This document shows, one piece after another, positions 37,801 to 49,986 of a stretch of DNA of 64,000 bases. The notes under the pieces were generated by a model that was given only the letters and a program-made list of their open reading frames with translations, had not been told where the DNA came from and did no database searches. Location of the stretch: positions 259,692 to 323,691 of the forward strand of contig NW_019776079.1 of NCBI RefSeq assembly GCF_001039355.2, written 5' to 3'. The DNA is from Lingula anatina. Lineage: Eukaryota > Brachiopoda > Lingulata > Lingulida > Lingulidae. Position numbers and translations under genes: made by a program. How positions within the stretch are numbered: position 1 is the stretch's first letter; every line of letters starts with the position of its first letter.

Positions 37801-39346
37801 AGATTGTAATTATCTGGTAAGACTTATGGAAATCAAACCCTAAATCAAAGGGTGCACAGAATTTTCTAAACAGTCTATAACGAAGTGTATTTAAAAGAGG
37901 GACCATCACTCTGATAATCTCTACATGCAATGAAAAAAAAATTAATTAAAATAACTGTGTATTGTTTGTAACAATGCCCCCAGGTGCTGATATTTTCAAT
38001 CCCAATTTTCAAAATCAAATAACATACATGTACCGGATATGAACCTTATTGTTAAAACTATGTGTTTAAATGCTATTTTAATAGACTTAAAAGTCTAAAA
38101 GCTAGAGTAATGAAACATCAATAACAAATGCCCTCTACAAAGGTGGATCACCATAACCTCTACCTTCTATCTTTTCCAGTTCTAGAGGAAGTGCGAAAGT
38201 TTTTGTCCTAAAATCGTTCAGCCATCGCCTACTGTTTTCATCCTGGTCAACATATTCTGTTGCCTTACCCTGAAAATACACATAATTTAACTTATTGACA
38301 AAGTGTTGAACTAACACTAACACGTACGTTATCAACAAAATGTAAAAATCAATAATAAAATGTTCAACATTTTCAGAATAATGTCACTGTTACATATAAG
38401 GGGTATGCCTCACATTCAGAGAGTTTCTTGTTCCCAGAGTCCGATATTCTAAAGATTGTAGGAGCCAAGTTCAAAAATTGACCACTGTTCCAAGGGTTCA
38501 ATATTCCAATAGAGGGCCTGATCTTCCGAATGATTTTAAGTCTAAGGATCCGCTGTACCGAAAGAGGATAGCTGCACTTAAACCAAGGAGTTCTGTTGAA
38601 ACTCCTTGCTTTAAACGCAGTGTTGTTACTTGCATGTGCAGACAGGTGCTTTCAACTGTTATTTCCCAACATGCAGTTAGCATATCAGGTATATAGAGCA
38701 AATTCTTGATAGCAGTATATGCAGCCCATGTTTGATTCTCGATGCTGCTAAGTCTATGGTTTCGGAATAGCAGACCTTCGGAGCAAAAGTCCCTGAGAAC
38801 AAAAAAAACTTTGGAGCAAAAGTCCCTCGGAACAAAAAACCTTCCGAGCAAAAGTCCCTTGGAACAAAAGATCATCAGAATATAGATATGCACCCACATA
38901 TACATGTACTGTGAGGACCGAGAAAAAACAGGAAGCGTATTATATAATTAATGTGACTTATATATTTGGCCTAAGTCCCAATTTGATACCTACATTCGGC
39001 GCTGCCAACTGGACGGTAAATGTTGTGTTTGTGAGAGTGAAAGCATGGATGAAAGATTGAGCTGACACACCTGCAACGAAATAATCGCAGAAGAAAAGCT
39101 TCTTAAAAATGAAAAATAATTGGATTGGATTCTTGAAAATCCAATAACATTAAAACTGGAAAAAAACTTGTTCCCAAAGCAATAATACAATCCGCAATAC
39201 CAGCCATCAATAGCCCTTATTTTACTTCTACTTGCCTGCTTTATTTGTAACAGGTTAATTATAATTGTGTTGTGATTTTATACCAATTATTTACCTTGTT
39301 CTGCAGAGCTAAGCACTAGCAGACAGCTCGGCCTGGAAGCAGACAT
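34845..39346 (-). CDS. GATD1: Glutamine amidotransferase-like class 1 domain-containing protein 1 (DJ-1/PfpI superfamily)
   Basis: Seven exons: 39295-39346, 38994-39070, 38164-38269, 37365-37472, 36655-36752, 35877-35970, 34845-34960; phases agree and sum to 216 residues (human GATD1 has 220). The N-terminus [20 protein letters not shown] starts the Rossmann-like fold; the third exon carries [20 protein letters not shown]. The fourth has [16 protein letters not shown] and the fifth the elbow [16 protein letters not shown]. The last two have [18 protein letters not shown] and [19 protein letters not shown], ending LLCNQK, just as the human protein ends shortly after LLFLCG. Cys118 in the ICA elbow is the candidate nucleophile, but the family's enzymatic activity is not settled. 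No signal peptide or membrane segment, so probably soluble. The ATG is the first in the exon. The 3'-adjacent neighbour in the tail-to-tail sense is NUCB. Confidence 0.95.
37573..37740. mobile_element. 168-bp hAT-like MITE, GATD1 intron
   Basis: Termini caggggcggatccagaa and cctaaatccgcccctg form an imperfect TIR with CAGGGGCGGA at each end. ATGTT flanks both sides (37568-37572, 37741-37745), a likely part of the target duplication. Internal gaccgtcttcc / ggaagac blocks repeat. A relative lies at 41661-41949. Confidence 0.75.
38750..38880 (+). repeat. Short tandem repeat (cggagcaaaagtccct units), GATD1 intron
   Basis: About four imperfect units alternating (c)ggagcaaaagtccct and ggaacaaaaaac. 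No coding or structural role apparent. Confidence 0.7.
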
Positions 39347-39988
39347 TGTGACATTGAATTCTGGGTGGTACCCGTCTCAACTAACACATTTGTCACCACT
39401 TTAACCAGCACATTGATCTACCCAGAGGCCGTTCTTGCAAATATTGTGCAATCTAGCGAAACATTTTTTTTTTTTTTTTTGCATCCAAACGAAATAAATA
39501 GATTGGAATGATCACGAACCAATATTATACAAAAAAGGGCATTATTAGCATTCAGATGTACAAAGGCGTTTCATGTAATTTTTTGTCCAGCACATCTTCA
39601 TAAGTTGCTCTTTAACATGATTTCACATTCCACTGCAAACTTATTTCAATAATATTTCAAATTACTTATCACCAAATTTTACTCTAAAACAAAACGTAAT
39701 TGGAAATATGTTTTTATTAGTCAATGATCAATTAATGCTACAAATATTTGAATGTTAAAAATATGAAGGGTTGGAGAGAACAAATCACTCTTACATTAGA
39801 AAATTTTGAGACTTAAAAATCTTCATTAAAGTGCCCAGTTACAAAGTATGTGCAGATATAAGTATCATAACTTAAACTACATAAAAAAAGAACAGCTCCA
39901 TTAAAAATCTATTAAAAGATTTTTTCCAAAATATAAATGCTAAAGTTTTTTTACAGTTTTTGCTACAGTTTTTTAGCACAGAATCAGT
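39347..39988. other. Intergenic space between GATD1 and the disordered-protein gene
   Basis: Holds the GATD1 5' flank, a poly-T run (~39463-39480) and the 3'UTR of the neighbouring minus-strand gene. A tttatt at ~39713, read on the minus strand as an AATAAA, is a possible polyadenylation signal for that gene. No coding exon seen. Confidence 0.45.
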
Positions 39989-40764
39989 TTAAGCTGCAGT
40001 TTCATGTTGGTTTACAGATGATTCCAGTAACCTATGTTTCTTTGGGCTGGTTTCTTGACTGTTCTCACTGAAAACTTCACTGGACAATCTCTTCTGTGGG
40101 TTAACAGGTTCTACTTCTGCAAAACAAAATTGCAATTTTACAATAAGATTAAGTTATATAACAGTTATCCAAACTGATAAGATTTATTTTTTGAAAAACA
40201 TACTCAACATCAGTACAGCTGTATTATACTCATTACTTTTACCTTTCTGTGCATTCTCTTTGTCAGATGTTGCCACAGCCTCCTGTTCCACTTCTCCAGT
40301 TTCTGGTTCTTTGTGAACCTTAGAATCTTGTGGACTCTCCACTTCTTCATTTGCTTGGGGTTCATTTACTTTAATCTCCTCACTTATTTGTTCATTGGGG
40401 TTTGCCTAGAAATGTTTAAAGTGCTTTATAAAGAATAAAAAGGTCAATTTCCAATAATTTAAAGACAAAATGATAACTGCAACATTTTTTGACATATTTA
40501 AGTATATCACACTTCTTGTACACAAAGTAAACTTTAATTATGAGTTACCAAACTGTTTAATAAATCAAGTGCATGTGAATAAATCTGATAAAAAAACTTT
40601 TTGTACATTTTGTAAATGCATCAGGAAAATTTAGTATCAATATACCTGTACTACTAGTACTAGTACGGGCAATTTACCTCAGTCATGTCTGTAGTTATAC
40701 TTGGTGCAGTTGGTTCCAATGGTGTATGTTCTTCAACCTGAATTTGGACTTTTGGGGTATCCAT
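39989..40764 (-). CDS. Small intrinsically disordered protein with KEN box and basic motif, function unknown
   Basis: Three exons, 40678-40764, 40243-40405 and 39989-40116, with consistent phases and a TAA at 39989-39991, give 125 residues. The ATG at 40764 lies one base inside an acceptor at 40766-40767, so a noncoding 5' exon is expected, probably near 41200. The protein is rich in Glu, Pro, Ser, Thr and Gln, has no hydrophobic core, signal peptide or membrane segment, and begins MDTPKVQIQVEEHTPLEP. Exon 2 ends in TSDKENAQK, which contains a KEN tripeptide (an APC/C degron in many cell-cycle proteins). Exon 3 has a basic S-P-K-K-H-R stretch that could be a CDK site plus weak NLS. I do not recognise the family. 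Clean splice sites at three exons argue that it is real. Confidence 0.7.
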
Positions 40765-41239
40765 TCTGAATAAAATACATGTATATAAAACACAGCTTTA
40801 GTACTTTCACAATTTTTGCAACTCCTACCCAGCCACAAAAAAATGTCGCCCAAAACGCATTCCAACTTCCTTTCGATACCTCTCCCAAATTAGATGAAAA
40901 ACAATCTAAAGTTAACTAGAAAACTGTGTAACGTTATGTTTTCAGTCCTTTTTATAAATATTTGCATTTCTGTTTACTCAGCCATATACCCCGACATTTT
41001 AATTTTTTCATTTGTAGATGTACCAGGTGAAGAACCGGGATGACTGGAAACAGGCTGTTAATGATGATCTGAACTATATGTAATATTATAAACGATTCAA
41101 AAATTACAAATCAAATGTGCCAACCAATAATAATCGCTTTTTACATATTTTGATGAATGGCAATTTGACAGACCGACCTTATTCAAATTTAATTCACAAA
41201 CTCCACAAACTTTTGCAGCTTCTCCTGTTTTCAGTTGTG

Positions 41240-41498
41240 CAGAGGCGGCACTGAGAGCAGACGAACTCGCACCTGCTCATGTGATCTGTGTTGTCCAATC
41301 ACGTACGTCTAATCTCTACTCTAATCAACAACATTTTTAGTGCGTTTATGGTTTCTTTTATCTTTGTATGCCCATTTTAACCTGCACTTTAATTAACATA
41401 AATATCTGAATTTTGCAGGAAAATTGAGGCTATGCATTGTATATTCAACATCTACTTAAAGTGTATCACAACTCGAAAATTAGGTGAAGGTCATTAAA
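41240..41498. promoter_or_regulatory. Probable bidirectional promoter between COMMD9 and the disordered-protein gene
   Basis: The two genes diverge here: COMMD9 starts at 41499 on the plus strand, and the minus-strand gene needs an upstream noncoding exon near 41170-41240. The stretch has short GC-richer patches (ggcggcactgagagcagacgaactcg). No TATA box is obvious. Confidence 0.4.
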
Positions 41499-42226
41499 AT
41501 GGCGACTGTCGATACGGAAGTGTTATCGTTATTGTTAAAAGTAAGTTGCACTGGGCGGGTTGAACTCTGCACAATTGAGGTGTTTTCTTATATTTACGCT
41601 TACACATAATATGGAATATCACCCCATGTCATTTTTAGTTTCACCAAACAAATATATTTTCGGGGGCGGATCTAGAATATTTTTTAAAGGGGGGGGGAGT
41701 CCGTTCTTTTGGGATTGACAGGCCTCTGATTGCAAGGCCGACTCACCATCTTGGCGTGGGGCGTCAGGATCGGGGCACGATTGAGGGCCCCGTAAAAAAT
41801 TGGTGTTCTGGGGGGCAAATGGTGCCATTTGGTACGGTTTAGAACTATGATTCGGCTAGTTGTTTTTTGGTGTTTTTTTTTTATTATCAGAAATCGAAGG
41901 GGGGGGGGGAGTCAGGACCCCCCTGACCCCTCCCCTAAATCCGCCACTGCATTTTTCTAAAGTGTATTTCTTCTACCAGGTCCATCCCGGGGTCTCCTAA
42001 ATTGCGCAATACAGCGAAATACATTTGAAAAAAAAAAAAAAAAAAAAAAAAAAAACAGCCCAGTCACAACTAAACATGAGAAAAGGTTCTATTTTCTCTT
42101 TTAAATACTCTCAATTTGAGTTGTTGGGTCTGAATGTCAATTGTTTCATGACCTAAGCAATTGGGGTTTAACTCAAGATTGTGAAAATATAAGGTATTGG
42201 CAGTGGTGCTTGATGCAATATTCTTT

Positions 42227-42310
<84 letters not shown>

Positions 42311-45300
42311 TTTTTCTTTCATTTTGTACACAAAAGCAAGGTAAGAAACAAATGTGTAATTCATTGGAATGGATGAATGTACAGCATGTTACACAGTGCA
42401 TCTGTCAGTTATGGTTGCTTCTATGTGTTGATTTGTATTTATTCATTACAGGCATCTTCAAAAGACTTTGTGGCCAAATTGTGCAATGAGGCTTTCCTAT
42501 ACAGAGACACTGTAGTTATACCTGAGGCTTTAATTCAGAAAACATCAGAAGGACTTTCCATAGAAGTGCAAGAGAGTAAAAATGTAAGTAACAAGAATTC
42601 CTTTAGTTAATTATGGTTTAGTATTTATAACTAAAATTAAACATTCTTATGTCATCTGAATGGAAAAAAATTATTTTCATCCCTTCATTATTAGTACATG
42701 TAATTTTACTGTTAGAAATATTTATATGTTTTAAGATTTGATGTATCCAAAAACTTTGTCATCAGTTCACATTCTTCTTTTCATTCAATTTAGTTATGAC
42801 CAGCTACAGTTATACTCATGAGTAAATCAATCTTACATCTCCCTAAATGTGGTTATTGATTGTTTCAGTAATATTCAAATATTAAAATTTAGGTAATGGC
42901 CACCCCCACTCACTTTAAAGTGGTGCAAGCCCTTAAAAATTGAGGATAATTTAATTGACAATGTTAGAAAAGCTCTCAGTGATTTGTCACATTACAACAT
43001 GACTTTTTTCAATAAAGAAATTCAATTAAATCCTATAGTAAACTTTTTGTGATACATGAAGAAAAGTTCATCTGTTGGATCCCAGCAACTTCAAATGGAT
43101 AATATTGATAACTTAAACATTATCTACTTGCCTTGATTAGCTGTAAACTTGTATAGGGAGATCCTACAGGTATTTTCAACTAGAAGAGCACTCAGAGAGC
43201 ACAAACCTCCACCAAGGCAGCTCAGTTCTCATTATTGTTCATTATTTATTAATTAACTCATTGATTAACTTACTTTCATCATTAATTTATTTATAAATTA
43301 GCTCAATTTTTGACAGTATAAAATATTAACTGATAATAATTAATTGTTTGATCACCACCAAAATCAAGCCCATTGTTGACCTATTCTATGACCTATTTAT
43401 TAATGAACTAATTAATTATTTGATTACTTGTAACCAATCACCACCAAAATGTAATTGTTTGTTACTTGCCCCCTCCCAACAGTTTTGGACAATTTTTATC
43501 AAAAACTGTCCATAACTTTTTCCATAATATTGCTAACAGACAGCTAGAAAAATGATTAATTTATAATTAACCCTTTATTAAATAATGTAACATAATTTAG
43601 TCATTTATTACTAGGTCCTCTCCAGCCAGTTTCTGAAAATTTCATCAAAATCCATACACAACTTTTTGCATAATTTTGCCAACAGACAGACAGACGGTCA
43701 CACACACAGGCAGGCAGACAGACAGACAAACAACCCAAAACATAACCTACCAGGTGGAGGTAATAAAGCCATATACAATAATAAATATATTTTAATATTA
43801 AAATAGCTACATTTGACCTTTCTTTCCATATTACTTGGAATACTGTGGATTTGCGCATGAAATCTACTACAAAACACATATCCTAAATACTTATTTCTAT
43901 TCAGATTATGAGAGAAAAGGTGTATGGGAAAATAAATCTCAGCCTCTTTTCTTTGCTGGAAGTTCAAAATTTGAGGTGCTGGAAATCTTGAAACCCAAGA
44001 TCTGCTTTTTAATCATTTGAGACTTTGGCCGTATGCAAAGTTGTGCAAGCTCTTGAAAATTGGTGCTAATTAAATTGACTTATATTGATGCATAAAGAAC
44101 CTTGGAGTCACCCTGTTTCTGGTCCAAACATGCAGTGTATTAATTTTTTTTTTAAAGTATTTATTTAAACCATTGAAAATTTAGATAAAGAACTATTGAA
44201 GACATTTTAATCTGATTAATTTTGATTGAAGGCATTTTGTTTCTAATAACCAGTTTGGAGGTTATCATTTCATCTTTTTAAGTAGTTAAATTATTCAATG
44301 CTAAATATTTATGTTATATGACAGTTTTATCAAACATTTCAGCTTCTAAATCACTTAAGCATTCTTACCAAAAAGGCAGTATTTCAAGGTCAAACAGAAC
44401 CAGCTGCTGTGCTTAAAGTATTTCCAGGTAAAGTTTTACCACTCATTGTTCTCATGTTTCCATTTTTATTTCAAATATTTTCTCATATATGCTATGTTCC
44501 TTCCTGTCAGGTTATATAACAAAATGCAAGTACTAGTACTGCATTTTGTTTTTACTAAAAAGGACATATTTAATGTATACATTGTAACTGTGCTACCATT
44601 TTGAATAATGTTACCCTCAGTGTATAGGTTCTCATAAAATTCCACTATGTTGAGACTTGACTCAAAGAGAATTACATACTTTTATGTTAATACAGATTCA
44701 TATTAAACCATATTCAACAGGATATCTACATTAGTTTTATATGCCTGATGGAGGTATATGTCAAAGCATTGGAATTTACCCTCACTTTTAAGGCAGGAAT
44801 CTGCCACAAAATAATAAATAGCTCTCTCCTGATCCTCGATTGGGAATTATTTTTTAACTCTCACTTAAACCATTGTTCTTATTTTAATGACATCTACACT
44901 CGTGGTTCATTACCTGATAAGTGTGTTGAATGCATATTTTATTTCATATTATAAATCACGCTATCATTTTAACTGCAGAGAGCATGTAGTATTTGAAAAT
45001 ATATAAATTTATAAATTTCACTAAATTTATACAAAATTGTCAATTTTTTATTAAATTTTTTTTACAAGATAACATAGAACTATATTGACATGTTCCATGT
45101 TAAAATGCATTTTAGAGTAAGAGTTTTTTTTTTTTTTTTAATATTTAGACATTTGTCAAGAATTGCAGTGAAATTCAAAAAATTCATTAATATGTGTTCC
45201 CTACTGAAGTGTACTTGTTCATGATAAACCTTTTAATTTTTTCATATTATTTTAATGATTGCTGAAAATTAAGTACACATATAGCTAATAATGGTAAAAA

Positions 45301-46401
45301 TATGTTGATTTTCAGATGGATTTCACAAAAACCTTAGGGACCTACTTGCCAAAATTATCATTGAGAACTTGCCAATGTGGAAAAACCATGCAATAAACAA
45401 TCAAGGTATGTGCCTTAATAACACACAAAATTAAGAAGAAAACTTCAATCATTTTTTAAAGAATTTTTTTAAAAATAATAAAGAACTCAATCACTGTCCA
45501 TCATTAGAATAAACATTGACTTGTCAATGATATTTTGTTTACAGTTTCTTTGCCAAGGCTTCTAGACTTTGACTGGAGAGTAGACATCAAGACCTCCTCT
45601 GACAGCATAAGCAGGATGTCAGTTCCAACATGTATTATGCAGTTGAAGGTATAAGATTACACAAGATATGGTTGAAGTGGTTTGATTCATGAAATTTCTA
45701 ATATTTTGTAATAAATAAAACACAAGAATTACTCAAACTTTTCAATGGGGAAAATTATGAATTTTACAGATACTGTATTTCTTAAGTAATTATTTCTTAA
45801 AATTAGATCAATCTTCTAAAGTGGTAGAATTAAAAAGCAGGCTTCTCATAGGTTCTATTGTATGCAGTAAAAGTGCCACAAATGCTAAACAGAAATATGC
45901 TTTTTGTGATTATGAAATCATGTATATATAGAAGTTTGATAATTTTTGCCCTTTAAAAAAATCTAATTACCGTATGCATTTCGTTGTGACATTCTTCTCA
46001 CTATTTCAAATTTGTAAAAGCAGTGACAGCTGGACATGCCTTTGAGACTGGAAATTCAGGGTTGAATGGCTAATTGAATCTGACAGTTTCTAGAATAATG
46101 AACTGAATCTTTAGTATGGCCTAGTAAACAGGTTTCTATTGCTTTGTTTATCAAGTTACCATTGGAATTTCTGAAACAGAGCATCGTTATCAATTTTTTT
46201 CAGTTTTGAAGTGATGTAGTAATAAAAACATTTTATATTGTCTGCTTTCAGGTCCAGGAAAATTCCACTAAAATTGATAGTGTGCCAGAAGTGACTAGTA
46301 TGAATGTTGAACTTTCTAAAGAGACACTAGACACCATGTTAGATGGACTTGGTAAAATAAGGGACCAGTTATCATCTGTGGCATCTAAAGGAAAGAAATA
46401 G
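41499..46401 (+). CDS. COMMD9: COMM domain-containing protein 9
   Basis: Subunit of the COMMD/CCDC22/CCDC93 (Commander) complex that recycles membrane proteins from endosomes. Six exons, 41499-41540, 42452-42583, 44343-44427, 45316-45405, 45545-45648 and 46252-46401, phases agree and give 200 residues (human 198). The N-terminal alpha-helical half includes ASSKDFVAKLCNEAF and FPDGFHKNLRDLLAKII. The COMM domain from residue ~117 has the family core SLPRLLDFDWRVDIKTSSD, then RMSVPTC and ELSKETLDTMLDGLGKIRDQ, almost identical to the human protein. The ATG begins MATVDTEVLSLLLK, in line with the short human N-terminus. An AATAAA at 46529-46534 is a fitting polyadenylation signal. Confidence 0.97.
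41661..41949. mobile_element. Degenerate hAT-like MITE with G-runs, COMMD9 intron 1
   Basis: Left end cgggggcggatctagaa and right end cctaaatccgccactg match the termini of the MITE at 37573-37740. The interior contains G9-10 and C-rich runs (gggggggg, acccccctgacccc), which pair with each other and could form a hairpin or G-quadruplex. Confidence 0.65.
42231..42307. repeat. (TA)n microsatellite, ~77 bp
   Basis: Uninterrupted TA dinucleotide repeat in COMMD9 intron 1. The YIYIYI open frames through it on both strands are artefacts of the repeat. Confidence 0.98.
43181..43767. mobile_element. Interspersed repeat with ccaccaaggc / ccaggtggagg ends, COMMD9 intron 2
   Basis: Begins agagcactcagagagcacaa followed by cctccaccaaggc and ends cataacctaccaggtggagg with taataa. 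The 3' part contains two similar blocks (cataactttttccataat / acacaactttttgcataatt, then gccaacagacagacag). The layout resembles a non-LTR 3' end or a derived SINE. Family not named. Confidence 0.55.
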
Positions 46402-47349
46402 ATAAATATAATAACATATTGAAATTTGTTCTAAAAGAAATGATCATTGAGAATTATCATTTGTAATTTGTTCACTGTGATTAAACAGTACACATGTAGG
46501 TATCAAAGAAGAACAGGATAGGCAAGAAAATAAACAACATGTCCCAGAGTAACCCAAGTTTTAAAACCTATTTTGTCAAATTATCTGTATTGGAACAAAG
46601 TTCAGAAACACTTAAAGTCTCTCATATGTGATAAGGTGCATGGATGTAAGACAAACACTAAGAAAACATATAATGTGAGATTTTATTTCATTGGGTTTTC
46701 TAAAGTAGATTTAGAGACTCGGCACTTAATTACATGACATACGTAGCATTATTCTGTCAATCATTGTTCCATCAGTAGATCTACCAATGCCACGAAATGT
46801 ACTATCAATAACTATTATTTTTACATGTAACTATATAATAAATATTGAAATATCAAAAAAATTTAATAAATTCATATCTATGTCAAAATGACATGTACTT
46901 GATGTTTGTAAACAAAGCGTTTCTGCTGACACATTCCCTTCTATAAACCATTTATGGTATTTCATCCAAAAACGTTGAAGTCATATTTGAATAGTTTTCC
47001 TGTCTTTCCTATGTTGTGTGACTAATAGAAGATTTTACCATGAACATTGCTGTATTTTAATGTTTGTCTACTAACCGGACATTGGGAGCATATGCTTTAT
47101 GTAATTTTTATTTCTAAAAAAATTACACTGAAAATTAAACTGACTAAAAATTCAACTGACAAAAATCCAAGTAACTTGTGATTTTGACTTAGCGTCCAGT
47201 TTGAAATTTCTGTCGGAGTGATTGAAATGACGTAAGTTTCTATGGGAACCGCACTTTGTGTACATCTTACTTGTAGAAGTTTGCTCGCTTAAGTACTGTG
47301 CCAAAGCTGTATGGATTAATCATTCACTTTGCTCAAATCTGGTCAGTTT
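46402..47349. other. COMMD9 3'UTR and intergenic space
   Basis: Contains the COMMD9 AATAAA (46529-46534), followed at 46538-46600 by a block repeated at 51240-51303. The minus-strand small gene probably ends here; tttatt at ~47106 is a candidate signal for it. No coding exon seen. Confidence 0.45.
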
Positions 47350-47853
47350 TTAGTTAAAATAAAGCAACCAGAGTGTAACCGTTAAGTATGGCACCAGCAC
47401 AACTGTAATGACCTTCAAATATCTGACACTGGTGCACGCCATCCCGCTGTTTTTGGCGTCTTCTCCTGCTGGCATTCGAGTACTTGTCGGAATTGATTGC
47501 GTTGTTAGATAAAATGGTGTTTCCATGGAGTTCTCATTCATTGAGGTGTCTTCTGCTCCAGCGCTTACCATGCTGATTTCTGTAGTCATTTCATCGTTGT
47601 CTGGTGTCTGAGGACCCCCAAAGCTACTGCCAACATCTAACGATTTAGTAAAAATAAACTTCTTGAATATTTCAAATCATGCCGTTATGTAAAACCAAAG
47701 AAATGAAACAAATTATTCATTCCCGTTACTTTCTAGTTCAAATAAGATTAGACTTCAGCAATGAAACGGAAAATATTTTGACTAACCTTTGACTGTATTA
47801 AGGAAAACTAAGAGAAGTATAGCGTGAAACAAGATTGCAGTGCTGCAGTGCAT
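47350..47853 (-). CDS. Small secreted or membrane-anchored protein (117 aa), function unknown
   Basis: Exons 47787-47853 and 47350-47636 join in phase 1. The first encodes a signal peptide (MHCSTAILFHAILLLVFLNT), and the second begins D-V-G-S-S and encodes a Ser/Thr/Met/Glu-rich ectodomain (~25-92). It closes with a hydrophobic segment (VITVVLVPYLTVTLWLLYFN) that runs to the stop. A signal peptide plus an end-terminal hydrophobic tail fits a GPI-anchor precursor or a short type I membrane protein. An acceptor 6 bp upstream of the ATG (47860-47861) and a proposed noncoding exon (48411-~48452) under a TATA-like run (48480-48488) complete the model. Its architecture matches the plus-strand gene at 52682-53159. 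No known family recognised. Confidence 0.72.
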
Positions 47854-48410
47854 AGTGGTCTGAAATAAAAGTGATATCAAACATTTTGGTTTAAATACGC
47901 TTTAAAAATAAATATCAAATGGAGAAAACCATAGTAAACTATTGAATAAATAGTTTTTCTCAGAAAAAATATTTTCTTGGGTAACTTTTAAGAAAAAAAC
48001 TGAAGAATATGACAACAATTTGTCGCTCAGCAATTTCTAGACGTAACACGCCATTACAAAACAGCTCCGTGTACGTTCTTTATAGTTTAAGAGTTCTTTG
48101 TAAAAATGCGCTCTCTTCTAAAGAAATGGTGGTATTTCTAATTACAAGACATATTCACACGGACATTTAATGGATGTATTTAGTATTTAATCTTCTGTTT
48201 ACTTTATTTATTCATTAATCTAATCAAAACAAGCTGCGTTAGATGTACGATTAGGTATGGCCTTCATGCTATGGCTTTATAATCCACAATTTTTTAATAG
48301 AAACTCAATTTTTTTATCACAAGAATTTACAGGAAAATTTCGCTGTCATTTAAAATGAGACCAAACTGCCTTGGGTTTGCTCTGGACGTACACAGGTAGG
48401 CCTAACTTAC

Positions 48411-48488
48411 CGATAGTTGGCAGATCACCAGGGTAGACGTCTTTGGTCTGCACTCAATATTTCCCTCGCAGTTGGAGCATATATATAT
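48411..48488 (-). promoter_or_regulatory. TATA-like box and noncoding first exon for the 47350-47853 gene
   Basis: On the minus strand atatatat at 48480-48488 is followed ~30 bp later by a short GC-richer segment ending in a consensus donor (tatcg/gtaagt at 48410). The segment contains gaccaaagac, also present upstream of the sister gene. It would splice to the acceptor at 47860. Confidence 0.45.
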
Positions 48489-49152
48489 CATGTTTTTTTG
48501 CGAAATTTAGGTCGCCCCCACTAGGCTGCAAAATCCACAATCTCTCAAATCTTTCCTGGTTGCTTAAAGCATTATAAATGTATCGAGTGGAAAAATCGAC
48601 TTGCTTCAATGGCATGTGCCGCCTTTAATTATTCACTAATGTGCAAATATGGCTAAAAGCATTTATTTGTCGCTTTTATAAAATTGACGGATTTATTCGA
48701 AAAGGAGTCTGTAACAAAATTCAGATGTTTTTAAAAGACATTCATTTTCTTATTTAATGCAATGAACAAAAGTGACGAATGTGACGAGTGATGTTTTAGT
48801 CAGAGATCTCTGCTGCTTGACAATAATGGCAAAGCGTTAAAAATGAAAAAGGTTTGTTTGCCTAACAGAAACAGTTTTAAATAATTAATCTAGTTCCATA
48901 TAAAACAGAACATAAATAGCCTTTCCATTCCAAATCTTAAATGTAACTGTATTTCGACGATGTGTAAATGTTTTGATTATTTTTTTCCTCTAAGAAGATG
49001 TGGTGTCACGAGCAAGAAGCTAAAACTGGGGTTTGAGTATTTTACCTAAATATCAACACCACCACATATATTTCATAAAAAAAAACAAACGATTTTGACA
49101 TAAGCTGAGAAAGGACCCAAGTTTTACCACAAAAGTAGCTATGTACTGTACA

Positions 49153-49325
49153 CAAGAGGGACCCCGAAAAAGAGGCAGACCTAAGACAACACGGAGAAGG
49201 ACGTTGAAGCAGAGCTCATTAGAGAAGGAGAAAGCTGGGAAACCATTCAACACCTGACTCGTGACAGAGAGCAGTGGAAGATCTTTGTTGGTGCTCTAGA
49301 CGCCAGACGGCGTAAAAGGAATTGA
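49153..49325 (+). pseudogene. C-terminal fragment of a non-LTR retrotransposon reverse-transcriptase protein
   Basis: The frame starts RKRGRPKTTRR, shifts by one near 49195, then continues EAELIREGESWETIQHL followed by DREQWKIFVGAL and a stop at 49325. The order GRPK-T, E-A-E, and a D-R-x-x-W-x-x-F-V signature before the stop is typical of the end of ORF2 in many invertebrate LINEs. Nothing upstream is left of the RT domain. Confidence 0.65.
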
Positions 49326-49550
49326 TGGTGACAATATGATCAAGTTGCAATGACATTAGAGGGTTCGATAGGTTATAAAGGTCTATATATGTGAAAATAG
49401 CTTTTTCCTCGTTTCTTTAATATTAAATAATTATCTAAATATTAGGGCAGTAACAATAATCACTTTTAGGGTAAAAAAACTTTTTGTTTTATTTTTTAAC
49501 AGCATTTTTCCCTCACTCACAGTCCGGTGCCATCGTTTGACGTTACATTT

Positions 49551-49601
49551 TTGTTTGTTTGTTTGTTTGTTTGTTTGTTTGTTTGTTTGTTTGTTTGTTT
49601 G
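49551..49601. repeat. (TTTG)n microsatellite
   Basis: About 12 uninterrupted TTTG units. Confidence 0.95.
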
Positions 49602-49830
49602 AGAAGAAATGATCCCCTAATTAAACGTTCCATTAAATAAAGACATTCTTTCATTATTTCTTCACTGACAGAATAAGTAACCCCTTTAAGAACATTCCCT
49701 GGCATGGAATTGTAGTACTTAATGTTGTGATTAAAAGGCGTTAAATACGTAGGCCCTATTAATATGCCTTTTTTTTTTAATAAAAGGGGCTACATCTTTA
49801 TATAGTCACACTTCTTTAATGATTTACAAA

Positions 49831-49986
49831 CCCGTAGCCAGGGGGGGCGGGGGTTCAAAAGAACCCCCCTTTTCGTAGGGAAAAGGTCCCCTCTAGGTAA
49901 AAATGTGTCCAGGTACATGAAGGTTTCATGGTAAAAGGTTCACTTATTCAGAAAAGGAACTCCCCTTTTGAAATTGCTGGCAACGG
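49831..49986. mobile_element. ~155-bp element with cccgtagccag / ctggcaacggg ends
   Basis: Terminal inverted repeat of 11 bp with one mismatch. The interior has a second inverted pair, gggggttcaaaagaaccccc. Likely a small MITE. Confidence 0.5.

Noticed and set aside
38143-38163. Extension of GATD1 exon 3 to an in-frame TAG
   Set aside because: A donor at 38163 with matching phase to the next exon restores the family sequence ([11 protein letters not shown]); the extension is intron.
42141-42364. YIYIYI open frames on both strands
   Set aside because: Pure (TA)n microsatellite.
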